A DNA stretch of 64,000 bases, from the NCBI GenBank assembly GCA_001599815.1, contig BCIA01000002.1, positions 868,001-932,000 on the forward strand, in the 5' to 3' direction. Origin of the DNA: Furcasterigmium furcatum. Taxonomy: Eukaryota; Ascomycota; Sordariomycetes; Glomerellales; Plectosphaerellaceae. Position 1 is the stretch's first letter. Each line of letters opens with the position of its first letter. Below the pieces are notes generated by a model that saw only the letters and a list, made by a program, of their open reading frames with translations, was not told where the DNA came from and searched no databases. Shown here piece after piece: positions 1 through 10,377 of the stretch. Made by a program: the position numbers and the translations under genes.

Positions 1-283
1 AGGGTTGTAGCCGATTCGTGCGCTGGAGCACTGGTCACTGAGCGAAGAGTCAGTATTTGATGTCTCCAGACTGTGGGGCTGTCGAAGGGGATACTCACTT
101 ATCAGTACCGCGCACACACCAACCAAAAGAGCCGAATGTGATCTCTCCAGAGCCGCCGAGGGCGACTGTCAAGAAAGAGATCCTGTCGACCGTCGGGGCG
201 GAAATGGATGCCACGACGAGGAGAATGGTGGCCACCAGCAGCAGGAACGTGCCGAAGTGGTTGACTAGACTGAGGATGCCCAT
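1..283 (-). CDS. PalI/Rim9-SUR7 family membrane protein, N-terminal part (runs off window)
   Basis: Partial gene at the window edge. Exon 1 is 99-283 and exon 2 is 1-37, continuing beyond the window. The intron at 38-98 starts GTGAGT, has a TACTGAC branch point and ends CTCAG; splicing keeps the frame. I chose the ATG at 283 because it starts with MGIL and leads straight into a hydrophobic segment (about residues 4-25); the frame stays open upstream to 367 but adds a non-hydrophobic tail untypical of the family. After the first membrane span comes a short loop with GWC, then across the junction the CSSxRIGYNP-type motif seen in fungal PalI/SUR7 tetraspan proteins. In the family these are plasma-membrane proteins of ambient-pH signalling or eisosomes. 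Which subfamily applies cannot be decided without the C-terminus. Confidence 0.7.
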
Positions 284-1601
284 GGTGATTATGGTGTTTT
301 TGAGTCTCGAGGGATGGTGTGTAGTTGATGTCTTGCCGAGAACGTTGGGCTCCAAAGACGAGCTCAATCTATTAGTACTTGATGCTGTGTAAGTATGATG
401 GGTGTGAGTGAGACGAGGAGGGCAAGCATTATGTTCTCAGGGACGCGGCCTCGGCATATATAGCGTGATGAAACAGAGACGGGGACGCCCAAATCAGGAA
501 CAGGCCAGAGATCAGACTCGGCAAAACTGGCCCTGCATCATCATCATCATGGCTGCCGGCAGTGCTGAGTGACGAACGCAGGGTCCAGCAAAGCCTTGCT
601 GAGAGACCAAAACAAGGAATGCGGGATCGGGACAAGCATCACAGATCGGCTCGAGAGCAGGCGCGTGAATCACGGTCGCCCATGACCACCAATAGTGTGG
701 TTGCTCACAGCCAGGGTCGTACGTCACTGCCTTGACGTTGTGGGCAGCCAGGCGTGATACCAAGCAGCTGGTTGTGTTTTGCGGGCAGCCAAGTCCAAGA
801 CATGAAGCGAGGCAAGGATCCACGCACCAGGGGTGGGCCCACCTGATGACGTCGCTGCGCTCGGGCTGCGCTATGTTTGGACCCTGAACCACCGGATCAT
901 CTTTGACACGCTAAAACCAAACTGGAATTCGACCCCTTGGAGGGACGTTCCTTGGATGCAGTGAACTATTGCCATGATATCAGTTCATCAGATTTTGAGG
1001 GGTTCACTGAGCGAAGATATGCTGAATATTGTCCAGATTCGGTGTTGTTGTTCTGTCCGCGGATTCTATGTACACCACTCACTCGTGGTCTTCATTTGGC
1101 GTTCCACCACCAAGACCACCGCAGCTGATCGCCGCGTCAGCCAGCTGTACAGCCAGAATTCGCTTGCGGCTCAGGCCGGTAGCGCGGCACCGCCATCGCA
1201 CATCTCTCGTAAAAGCACACGTAGATGGTGGTGCTCTGTCGACCGGCTTCACTCCTCAGAGGAGTCGATTCTGACTCGTGCACTCTTGGCCGGCGGCCTC
1301 TTCGCCCGTGGACTGTGTGCACGGAGAGACCCTTCTGCCAGCAGTAATGTTGCAGCCAGTCCATCCAGTGCCGTCTGAAGACGTGGCTGAGGGCCTCGTG
1401 GTCGACCCCAGGATCGCTGCGACTCGCCAATCTACTCAAGGACTGGCGACTTCGGCGTTCCGAGAACACAACTTCGCTGAGTCTAGGCCGGGCTTCTGCT
1501 TGCGCGGCCTGTGTAGGCTGGGATCGAGCCGGGGTCTCGACATATCTGATAGCAGAGAGATTGCGCAATTCTCCGTAGTCTGATGGGCCTGCTTTCACAA
1601 C
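284..1601. other. intergenic, no gene recognised
   Basis: This holds the upstream region of the PalI-like gene and the downstream region of the RRM-like gene. The open frames here are short, start without good context and resemble no family I know. A short CAT trinucleotide run occurs near 537-551. I see no RNA gene. Confidence 0.5.
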
Positions 1602-2457
1602 TCATGTTCCTGGCTGTGCTGCTCGAGACTGGGCCTGGCCGATGATGCTCGATCTGGTGTCGCGTGACTGCTGTAGATGGAGCAAGCCATTCACAACAGC
1701 TGGCATCTTGCTCTTCTCTGCCTTGAGACGCAGTCGTTCTCTCATAGCCCGCGTGCTCGGGTCCAATGACTTGTGGCCGAACAACAAGTCCTCCACCCTC
1801 TTGATACCGGCGGCATCAGCACTCTGCCCGCCAGCCTCCCAATCCGAAAAGCCCTCCGCGGACGCGTCATTGGCCGGAAGAGATTGCTTCAATACGGCGC
1901 TCATCGGAGTTTTGGGCCGTAGCTCTGGCCAGGGCCCATGCAGTGGCGATGCGCTGATGGCCGTTGCATGCACATATTCGGGCATGGGGAAGATGTGGAG
2001 GGTGAAGCGCCTCGTTACTCCGTCTTCGGCAGGGCCCCGTGACTGTCGGCGTTCTTTTCCCTCCCCCGTATCGCTCTTCTGCATGATGGGATTGGCGGTC
2101 GGTGTCGTGGCCAGGAAACCTCTTACACCATCGGTCGGTTGCTGAACCACGAGCTGGTATTCGAGGGGACTTTGTCGGACGAGGACTTTGGCGAGCTGCT
2201 CCTCTGGTGTTACCAGGACGAAAGCCGACGCATGGTCCTGCAGAAAATTGAGTCAATCGGCTGTGGTAGAGTCGTGCCATGTTGGAGGAACAAACCTCGA
2301 GCTTCCGAAAGACCTCGACTTTGGCGAACTTCTGCAGCGCATGAAGCACGGCTCGACGCTCCTGGAACTTGACGGGTGTAGGGACGACGGTCACCTGCAG
2401 CGTTCGCGACGCCAATCCCTTGGACAGATTTCGGAGAACTTCGGCACCTTTGGACAT
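1602..2457 (-). CDS. conserved fungal protein of unknown function with RRM-like fold
   Basis: Two exons, 2296-2457 and 1602-2237, give a 265-residue protein. The intron at 2238-2295 (58 nt, GTTTGT...CTGCAG) is phase 0. Its removal joins the KVEVFRKLE strand to DHASAFVLVTPEEQL, making a plausible beta-alpha-beta-beta core (VTVVPTP, a helix with RRAVLHALQKF, VEVF, SAFVLV) at about residues 20-75 like an RRM-type fold. The N-terminus is basic and amphipathic with no acidic patch, so mitochondrial import is possible. The C-terminal half has FTLHIFPMPEYVHATAI and a charged helix rich in R, K and E. I do not recognise a named orthologue. It is divergent from GET3, with 430 bp between the start codons. 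The splice model is well supported by phase and fold continuity; the function is unknown. Confidence 0.72.
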
Positions 2458-2887
2458 GGCGTCGCGTGAGGGGGCGTGTCTGCTGTTGAAACACGGATGC
2501 TGTAGGAGCTGTTGAAAGCTGCCGACGAGACTGGACTGACCACTGGCACCCCAGCAAAAGCAACCTCGACCGTGTGAACTCTGTTCGACTTCGTAACTGG
2601 CACAGTACGTCATGCCCACCTGGATGTGCCCCGCCATTTCTCCAAAGCCGCCAAACGTCGCCCACCCACAGTCTCCAACGCGAACCAGGGCATTCTAGAA
2701 CATCTCAGAACACTCACTGCCCTGAACCAACCTCCTGGACTGAGAGCTACAACTTGGCCACCTAACTATTCTTACCTTGTCTCAGAAGTTAGGCGGTTTT
2801 AGTCCACCAAACTCGACACTCCTGTCCACCTCGGCCCCGACCTCGACCTCTACCTCACACCCCGCCACAGACTCCGTGCCTGACATC
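2458..2887. promoter_or_regulatory. shared divergent promoter region
   Basis: 430 bp between the start codons of the RRM-like gene (left, minus) and GET3 (right, plus). The GET3-proximal part is pyrimidine and ACC-rich, typical of a fungal 5' leader. An open frame upstream of the GET3 ATG is in frame from 2777 but low-complexity (Ser/Thr/Pro). No specific operator was identified. Confidence 0.4.
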
Positions 2888-3956
2888 ATGGCCGCCCTCA
2901 TCGACGTTGACGCCATGGAGCCGTCGCTCCAGTCGCTACTCGACCAGCGCTCTCTGCGCTGGGTGTTTGTTGGCGGCAAGGGTGGTGTCGGCAAGACGAC
3001 AACTTCCTGCTCCCTCGCCATCCAACTCGCCAAGGTCCGCAAGTCGGTTCTGCTCATCTCGACCGATCCCGCACACAACTTGTCCGACGCCTTTAACCAG
3101 AAGTTCGGCAAGGATGCGCGCCTCGTCGAGGGCTTCGACAACCTCTCCGCCATGGAGATCGACCCCAACGGCAGCATGCAGGACCTCCTTGCCGGGCAGG
3201 GCGCGGAGGATATGGATGCCGCTGGCGGTCTGGGAAACATGATGCAGGACCTGGCATTCGCAGTACGTCCCGCCGAGCCGACGCCCCGAGAAATCACAAC
3301 TGACAAAGCCGCTCCAGATCCCCGGTATTGACGAGGCCATGTCCTTCGCCGAGATCCTGAAACAGGTCAAGTCCATGTCCTACGAAACCATCATCTTCGA
3401 CACGGCGCCCACAGGCCACACCCTCCGCTTCCTCCAGTTCCCCTCCGTCCTCGAAAAGGCCCTCGCCAAGGTCTCTCAACTCTCCTCACAATACGGGCCC
3501 CTCCTCAACGGCTTCCTCGGCCAGGGAGGCCAGCTCCCCAACGGCCAGAACCTGAACGACATGATGGGCAAGCTCGAGGCTCTTCGCGAGACAATCTCCG
3601 AAGTCAACACCCAGTTCAAGGACGAGAACCTGACCACCTTCGTCTGCGTCTGCATCGCCGAGTTCCTCTCGCTCTACGAGACGGAGCGCATGATCCAGGA
3701 GCTCGCCAGCTACGGCATCGACACCCACTGCATTGTCGTCAATCAGCTGCTCTTCCCCAAGAAGGGCTCCGAATGCGACCAGTGCAACGCCCGCCGCAAG
3801 ATGCAGAAGAAGTACCTCGAGCAGATTGGCGAGCTCTACGACGAGTTCAACGTCGTCAAGATGCCTCTGCTCGTCGAGGAGGTGCGCGGCACGGACAGGC
3901 TCTCCAAGTTCAGTGACATGCTGGTGAACCCCTACCAGCCGCCGGAGATGGATTGA
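2888..3956 (+). CDS. GET3: GET3/ArsA-family ATPase for tail-anchored protein insertion
   Basis: Exons 2888-3262 and 3318-3956 encode 337 residues, the usual length for the family. The 55-nt intron (GTACGT...CTCCAG) is phase 0. It joins DLAFA to IPGIDEAMSFAEIL, a continuous family signature. Visible motifs are the deviant Walker A GGKGGVGKTT (residues 29-38), a STDPAHNLSDAF switch I region, FDTAPTGHTLRFLQFP switch II, and the zinc-binding CxxC at Cys278/Cys281 that forms the homodimer clasp. In the family, the cytosolic dimer shuttles tail-anchored proteins to the ER GET1/GET2 receptor. I chose the ATG at 2888 because the conserved part starts soon after it. The frame extends upstream to 2777, but that stretch is low-complexity. 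Confident assignment. Confidence 0.96.
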
Positions 3957-4503
3957 ATTCCAGACGGGAAATAGGGCAGGCAGGTTTACATGGCGATCAC
4001 ATAAGAGACACACGCATACAAAAGGGACGAGCGCATGATGAGCAAGAGTCACGATTTCACACGGCCGGCTGGCGGGTGGGCTGGCGGAGCCGGCGCAGAC
4101 ATTCGGGTTTGAATAATAGAACACACAGTCACAAATGATTGATACCCAAGGCGACTTTGCAATAACGTTTCCTCTGTATTCTTGGCTTTACTTTGCTATC
4201 AAGGCTGTCCTGTACCGTCATGGCCAGCCACCGAGTTTCCCACCATCTTGGCCTCATCGCTCGTGTGCTCTCTATGGCACAAATCAAAAAAAGAAAGCGA
4301 AAGCGTCTGACCCGACCCCTCCGTAGCAAATATGCAGAGCCTGCGGCAACCCGTTCTGCCTTGTTCCTGAACGCCAGTGTCCCATGCTTTGAATGTTGTG
4401 ATGATGCCTCCCAGATGGCCAGATATCATGGTCGGGTGACGGGAAGAATCCCAGCTATTATACAAGTTTGCGTATTGTGTGTTTGTGTCTGCGGACACCT
4501 GCC
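3957..4503. other. convergent 3' region between GET3 and MPE1
   Basis: 547 bp between two stop codons. It probably holds both 3' UTRs. No gene, repeat or RNA structure was recognised. Confidence 0.45.
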
Positions 4504-6501
4504 TCACAGCTCCCGATAGTCGCTGGGGCGAACTCGCTTCTGGCGTTGTTGATGGCGGTGAGGGTTAACCGGCCGGCGGAAGTAGGCGTCGTCCTCGTTG
4601 TTGGGCTGAGTAAAGTTGTGACGCTGCTGCTGGTTGGTGTTGTTGTTGAAATTGTTCATGCCCATGCCGCCCATGCCACCCATGCCGTTGTTGCCATTCA
4701 TTCCGTTCATCATACCGCCGTTCATGTTGTTGTTATTGTTGAAGCCGCCGTTGAACATGCCGTTGCCGCTCATGTCGGGGAATCCGCCCATGTTGTTGAA
4801 TCCGGGGCCGCCCATCATCGGGTTCATGCCGTTCATCATCGGCATCCCCATGCCCATGCCCATGTTTGGCATCATGGGGAAGTTGCCCATGGGCATGCCA
4901 TTGAAGCCCATCATCGGGTTCATGGGCATACCGAACATGCCGTTCATGCCGTTCATCATCTGCTGTTGCTGCTGCTGCTGCTCCATCTGTCGTTGCATTG
5001 CCTTGGGTGCCTTGGGGATCTTGGGGTTCTCCAGGAGGTCGTCGGCAGGTCGCTTCTTGGTGGTGGCGTCACCATCAGTGGAAGCAGTGGGCTCTGCAGC
5101 AGTGGTTGTGGGTGTGGCGGTAGCAGACTTTGGTGACTTGTTTGCGGGAGCGGCGGACGTCTCCGCAGTGGGCGACTTCTGTGCCGTGGGGGATTCTGGC
5201 TTGCCGCCAGCTTCTTCCGCATTTGTTGCCTCAGCAGGTTCCGATGTCTCGGTCTTGTCCGCGTTCTCCTTGGACGGAGATGCAGCAGCAGGTGAGGCGG
5301 GAGCAGGGGCCTTTGCCTCTGTCTTCTCCTTGAGGTACTCGTCCATCTTCTTCGAGGCCTCGTCATCCGGCTGCAGATCGTCAATCAAGACACCGTCCGT
5401 CTTGCAGTTCGGGCACACGAAGTCCGACTCAATGAGAGCATTTGTGATGCAATCATTGCAGTACGTCTTCTCGCAGCAGGGCGTCTTCATTGGCTCTACG
5501 AACATCTTCTTGTCGATGGGACACGCCAACCCTCTGTCCTCGACCTCCTTGTCACCCATGGCGATGACCTTGGCCGCAGAAGCCGAAGACTTCGCCTTGG
5601 CCTGGAACTGCTCCCATGAAGCCTTGTCGGGCTCAGCCACAACGAATTCACCATCCGCGTTGACCATGATGCCCGACGGTCTCTTAGCGTCATCATCGCC
5701 GCTCTGCGCAAGGACAGCCGACTTGTCAACAGTCTTGAGGAACGATCGGGGAATTCCCGTTGTGCGCTTGACCCTTGGCCTGTTGTCAAACTCCGGGTCG
5801 TCGTTGGTGGGGCAGAGCTGAATCCAGTGGCCCTTCTCACCGCAACGGTAGCAGATGTAGCCGTTGGGAGGATCGTGGTCAGGTACATTGGCCGGCCGCT
5901 TAGGTCCCGACCTTGCAAGGGGTGCTTTGCTACGAGATTGTAAGCTTCCATCTCGTCGAATGGTTGGCAGGGATACATACTGAGATAGCTCCTCGGTGTT
6001 GGCGGCAAATTGCTCGCTCTCCGCGGCGAAGATTGCGTTCATCTTCTCTTCTTCTGTCATGGCATTGTTGATCTGGCTCAGGGCATTGGACGTGGTGGTC
6101 TTGACTGTGGTCGGCTTGATCGCCTGTTCCTTACGAGCCGAGTTCTTTGCCGACTGCGGCATCTTGCCGGAGACATACCGGGCACCGCGACCTGCTCCGG
6201 GCTTTACGGCGGGCAGGCGGCGGGCCATCACGGTGGTGGATCGGGCAATGATAGCCGTGTCATCGTCGTATTCTACAAGGGAGGTTAGTCACGGTTGAGA
6301 TGAGATGTATGTTAAGACTGCGTGCTTACCTTCACTGCCATCTTCTGTGTAGATTGCAAGGTCGAAATCGGAACCATCACCGAGACCGCTCTTGAGGATG
6401 ATGTCGCGCTTGAGTTCGAACACGGAGATGCCGGTACCATCGAACTCGACTCGGGTCGGCTCCTTCTGCGACTTGAACTTGAAATAGACCGAGGACGACA
6501 T
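4504..6501 (-). CDS. MPE1: Mpe1/RBBP6-type cleavage and polyadenylation factor subunit
   Basis: Exon 1 is 6330-6501. The intron at 6273-6329 (GTAAGC, CTAAC branch, TTGTAG) joins EDGSE to EYDDDTAII. A second intron is likely at 5930-5980 (51 nt, GTATGT...CGTAG). It is in frame and stop-free, giving 629 residues spliced or 646 retained. Domain order: DWNN ubiquitin-like fold (1 to about 80, starting SSSVYFKFKSQ), CCHC zinc knuckle CYRCGEKGHWIQLC, the family signature TTGIPRSFLK, and a RING/U-box-like module with CPIDKKMF, CCEKTYCNDC and CPNC. The C-terminus has a Glu/Ala/Thr linker, a short Gln run, then a long Met/Asn/Gly-rich tail ending in basic residues. In yeast, Mpe1 is an essential subunit of the nuclear CPF complex acting in pre-mRNA 3'-end processing. 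The domain order is diagnostic; the second intron is inferred from splice signals and family spacing. Confidence 0.93.
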
Positions 6502-7666
6502 CGTGGCGAGAGTTGCGGAAGGGGCTATGTTGTTGCGTGAAAGTGATGCGAATCAGCTGCCGTGGGCCGTGTCCGCCAGCAAGCAAAGCGTTTATGGTCG
6601 AATGTTTGGTGTTTGTCTCTCCCAGGTCGAGTCCCTTTGATCGCACGCGAGCAGGTGAGTACTTGCGGTCCAGATTTTGTTTCCAGTTATTGTTCTTGTT
6701 CTTTGATCTCCCGCGCTGCACCTTTCAGAGGACGGAGAATCAATTCTGATTTTACTTGAGAAGAACAAGCAGACTTTGGGAGGTGGTGTATGGAAGAAGA
6801 AAGAAGAAAGGTACAATGCCAAGAGGCTGGCACGATGGTGAGCAAAAGGTAGCCCTCTGTAGTCCTCCTCACAACCAGATTGTTTCTTCACCACGACACC
6901 ATCAGTAAAGCCTCACGATAGCCCTGGTATTCCAAGTGATGTTAGTGGCGCGGTAGGTCACGGAAGGCTCTGCAAGGCGCTGTTCGCAGCGCTCGTGATC
7001 GTCGGTCGGCGGCGCTCGATTGATGGACGCAGTTGCAATGTGCCGGAAGGGTAGCAGCAAACCGCCGTCGAAGAAAGAAGACGGTGATATCGCAAAAAGT
7101 GCAGCTGGCCGCGATGCTGCCGAAGAACTTGGCGATGAGAGTCGTTGATGAGCGATGAAGGTTGGCAGGTTGGGTGGTTGAGAAACGGGGGAACGTTCGG
7201 GAAGAAATAGGTTCCCAGGCAGGCGGGAAGAGGGATCTGGACCTCGTTGGGAAGTGGGCCGGTTGAAGAGCAGTCACGTGAGAGATTGCTTTGCGGATTG
7301 GTAATTCACCCGACGGGAGCTGCAAAGGCAAGTCACGTGCCATACTAAATTGGCCGAGCCAAGCCTTGAGCCGCTCCTTGCCGCTTGGTAGTGTGTACCC
7401 CGCCATCAAGTTTCGTCTTGCGCCTTCACTGCTAGGCCTCTTGCTATCTGCAAGCACGCACGCGTTCCCACCCAATGAGCAGGTACCTTGTCGAGGCAGG
7501 TGTAATGCCCCGCATCTCGCTGCTGCGTCCTCTGCGTTGCTCTCGCGCAATCACGAGCTCTTGTGCACCCCTCCCACTCTCTCAACAGCTCTGGAAACCT
7601 ATTTGCAATCTTCCAAGACCCCGATCATACCTCACATCCTCCATCAAAGACCACCAAGCTCGCAAA
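6502..7666. promoter_or_regulatory. divergent upstream region of MPE1 and DUG1
   Basis: Leader and promoter region between MPE1 (minus) and the DUG1 cytosolic start (plus). The part from 7475 to 7666 is in frame with DUG1 and may be translated as a mitochondrial presequence (see DUG1). The rest shows no recognisable gene. A minus-strand open frame over 6942-7550 has no family resemblance. Confidence 0.4.
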
Positions 7667-9097
7667 ATGGCTCCTCAACTCGACGGCTTCTTCAAGCAGG
7701 TCGACAACGATACTGACCACTTCATCGAGCGTCTCAGGAAGGCTGTCGCCATTCCTTCCATCTCTGCTGAGCCTGCACGCCGTCCCGATGTCGTCCGCAT
7801 GGGCGAGTTCCTTGCCGAGGAGCTGAAGGCCCTTGGTGCCTCTGTGGAGCTTCGGCCGCTGGGAGAGCAGCCCGGCAAGCCCGGCCTGGAGCTTCCCCCC
7901 GTCGTCCTGGCGAGATACGGAAACGACAAGAGCAAGAGGACGATTCTCGTATACGGACACTACGATGTTCAGCCCGCTGAGAAGAGCGACGGCTGGGCCA
8001 CCGAGCCGTTCGACCTCACCGTCGACGAGAAGGGCAGGATGTTTGGACGTGGCTCGACTGACGATAAGGGCCCCGTCTTGGGCTGGCTCAATGCCATTGA
8101 GGCCCACCAGAAGGCCGGCATTGACTTCCCTGTCAACCTGCTGATGTGTTTCGAGGGCATGGAGGAGTACGGTTCCGAGGGTCTTGACGACCTCATCGTG
8201 GCCGAGGCCAAGAAGTACTTTGCCGACGCCGAGGCAGTCTGCATTTCCGACAACTACTGGCTGGGCACCGAGAAGCCCTGCTTGACCTACGGTCTGCGTG
8301 GCTGCAACTACTACTCGATCGAGATTTCCGGCCCTGGAGCCGACCTGCACAGCGGCGTCTTCGGCGGCACTGCCCAGGAGCCCATGACCGACCTTGTGCG
8401 TGTGATGGGCTCCCTCGTCGACACCAACGGCAAGATCCTGATCCCTGGCATCGCGGAGCAAGTCGCGCCGATCACCGAGGACGAGGAGTCTCTCTACGAC
8501 AACATTGCCTTCACCATGGACAACATCTTCGAGTCACTTGGCAGCAAGACCACCATCTTTGAGGACAAGAAGTCGACGCTGATGGGCCGCTGGAGGTACC
8601 CCTCCTTGTCCCTGCACGGAATCGAGGGTGCCTTCTCTGCCCCTGGCGCGAAGACCGTCATTCCCGCCAAGGTCACCGGCAAGTTCTCCATCCGCACCGT
8701 CCCCAACATGGAGATCGAGGAGACCAACAGGGTCGTCATCAAGTACGTCCAGGAGCAGTTTGCCAAGCTGAACAGCAAGAACACCCTGAATGTGTACGAG
8801 CAGCACTCGGGCAAGTGGTGGGTTGCCTCGCCGAAGCACTGGAACTTCTCGGCCGCCGCCAAGGCCGTCGAGCGCGTCTGGGGTACCCAGCCCGACTTCA
8901 CTCGCGAGGGTGGCAGCATTCCCGTCACCCTGACCTTCGAGCAGGCTACCGGCAAGAACGTGCTGCTTCTGCCCATGGGCAGCTCCACCGACGGTGCCCA
9001 CTCGATCAACGAGAAGCTGGACAAGCGCAACTACATTGAGGGCATCAAGCTCCTGGGTGCCTACCTGCACTACGTCGCAGAGGAGCCCAAGGAGTAA
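7667..9097 (+). CDS. DUG1: cytosolic non-specific / Cys-Gly metallodipeptidase (M20 family)
   Basis: A single uninterrupted exon of 476 residues, close to yeast Dug1. The dinuclear metal site of M20 peptidases is visible: YGHYDVQP with His98, GSTDDKG with Asp132, and CFEGMEEYGSEG with Glu166/Glu167. The lid-domain LRGCNYYSIEISGPGADLHSG and the C-terminal SSTDGAHSINEKL are also present. In yeast, Dug1 hydrolyses Cys-Gly and other dipeptides in glutathione degradation. The ATG at 7667 has an ideal context (caaaATGg) and fits the cytosolic form. The frame stays open upstream through in-frame ATGs at 7505 and 7475, with an Arg/Ser-rich, acid-poor leader that looks like a mitochondrial targeting peptide, so a longer isoform of up to 540 residues is possible. 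Assignment is confident; the dual start is inference. Confidence 0.96.
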   Translation: MAPQLDGFFKQVDNDTDHFIERLRKAVAIPSISAEPARRPDVVRMGEFLAEELKALGASVELRPLGEQPGKPGLELPPVVLARYGNDKSKRTILVYGHYDVQPAEKSDGWATEPFDLTVDEKGRMFGRGSTDDKGPVLGWLNAIEAHQKAGIDFPVNLLMCFEGMEEYGSEGLDDLIVAEAKKYFADAEAVCISDNYWLGTEKPCLTYGLRGCNYYSIEISGPGADLHSGVFGGTAQEPMTDLVRVMGSLVDTNGKILIPGIAEQVAPITEDEESLYDNIAFTMDNIFESLGSKTTIFEDKKSTLMGRWRYPSLSLHGIEGAFSAPGAKTVIPAKVTGKFSIRTVPNMEIEETNRVVIKYVQEQFAKLNSKNTLNVYEQHSGKWWVASPKHWNFSAAAKAVERVWGTQPDFTREGGSIPVTLTFEQATGKNVLLLPMGSSTDGAHSINEKLDKRNYIEGIKLLGAYLHYVAEEPKE

Positions 9098-9501
9098 GGG
9101 TGAACTCACCGAGTGACGATGTCTTCGGGAGGCGACATTGTACAGTACGTAGTAGAGACACACAAATGATGTGACCAAGTCGGGAACCAAATGCCATACA
9201 TGGGAAAGGCAACCTCGCCGAGGCGAGGTAATAGGTTATTAAAGCTATCATGAAAATCATATTGCCCAAAAGACACCGTCATTATCGTCAGAATTTCCAT
9301 GATCCGTCCACCCGAGCCCAAAATTCTACCAAGGGGTATTGAAATGCCCATCATCATCAGACCTGATTCGGCGTCGAGCCATGTGGTATCGTCCGTAAAC
9401 CGTGTTGCAACCTGCGCCGAGGTTCTTCCAACGCCATGAGGGAAAAGAAGCAGAACATGAGCACGTGAACTCCAAAACGATCAAACCGGGGAACTGGCAG
9501 C
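9098..9501. other. convergent 3' region between DUG1 and yippee-like gene
   Basis: 404 bp between two stop codons, AT-richer than the flanking coding sequence. Nothing else was recognised. Confidence 0.4.
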
Positions 9502-10377
9502 TCACTCATCATCAGTATGTGCTGCCTTGCGGGACATCTTCCTCGTGCGCCTCTGGGCAACGACGACGGGGTCCCAGGTTCCCGCGAAGATGTCCTCACA
9601 CTCGTCCTCGTCGTCCGAGTCGAATACTACCTCGTCGGCGTCGGCGTTCTGCCGCTTCTTACCCTCGGCAGTACTGGCGACGTCCTCCTCCTCGAAGGCG
9701 ACCTCGGCGTCGACGTCCTCCCAGCTGCGGAAGCCGACGACGCGCTCCGTTTCGAGGATGAACTTGCCGACCTTGTAGCGCTGGCCGGGCTCGCGTGCGT
9801 CGACGTACTTCCAGCCCAGACGGGCGCCGCAGACGGCGCAGTTGATGTCGGCGACGACGTGCCAGCCGGTGACGAGCTGGCGGCTCTCGGACTTGCCGAC
9901 GCGGATGTTGATGAGGTCGCGCCCGCTACCGGAGTCGTCGGGGCCGGTGGGGGAGGGCGAGGGCGAGGGTGGCGAGACGAGGTACGCGCGGCCGTAGCGG
10001 CCGGTGAAGCCCTTGCTGACGATCTGGGAGGAGAAGGCGATGTCGGACGAGCAGGTGGAGCAGCGGAGGGTGTCTGGGGTTGTGCGGGAGAGGCGGCGGG
10101 GCGACCTGTCGGCGATGGCGGGCGGGGNGTTGAAGCCGGGAGATGGCGCCTTGCCGTGAGCGACGGCGTCGAAGTAGGTGGGGAGAGAGGAGGTTGGCGA
10201 GCCGCCGGAGAGTGAGCTCGAGGCCGAGGACTCAGGCGAACTGCTCAGGGAGGGGACATCGGAGACAATGGAGGTTGTCGTCTGGCGACGCCGGCGGAAG
10301 GGCAGCTTGAGGGACGGGATGAGGTAGGATGGGAAGGTCGGCTTGGAGGGGAGAGAAGCGGATGTCACTGGCGCCAT
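9502..10377 (-). CDS. yippee-like (Yippee/Mis18-fold) zinc-binding protein
   Basis: A single exon of 291 residues. The first ~105 residues are Ser/Pro/Arg-rich and disordered. A yippee-type zinc fold follows, with a first pair in LRCSTCSSDIAF, then FTGRYGRAYLV, GWHVVADINCAVCGARLGWKYV with the second CxxC, and the family-diagnostic YKVGKFILE strand. The C-terminal tail is acidic and then basic. The yippee domain is usually about 100 residues near the start, so this protein has long added tails and an unusual Ser/Pro insertion inside the domain. One ambiguous base (n at 10128) falls in codon 84, in the disordered part. The family is linked to GID E3 ligase biology (yeast Moh1) and chromatin functions, but its role here is unknown. 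Confidence 0.88.
   Translation of the reverse strand: MAPVTSASLPSKPTFPSYLIPSLKLPFRRRRQTTTSIVSDVPSLSSSPESSASSSLSGGSPTSSLPTYFDAVAHGKAPSPGFNXPPAIADRSPRRLSRTTPDTLRCSTCSSDIAFSSQIVSKGFTGRYGRAYLVSPPSPSPSPTGPDDSGSGRDLINIRVGKSESRQLVTGWHVVADINCAVCGARLGWKYVDAREPGQRYKVGKFILETERVVGFRSWEDVDAEVAFEEEDVASTAEGKKRQNADADEVVFDSDDEDECEDIFAGTWDPVVVAQRRTRKMSRKAAHTDDE

Noticed and set aside
4634..5821. 395-codon plus-strand open frame opposite MPE1
   Set aside because: Antisense shadow of the Met/Asn/Gly repeats and the RING region; hydrophobic runs come from reverse-complemented ATG codons.
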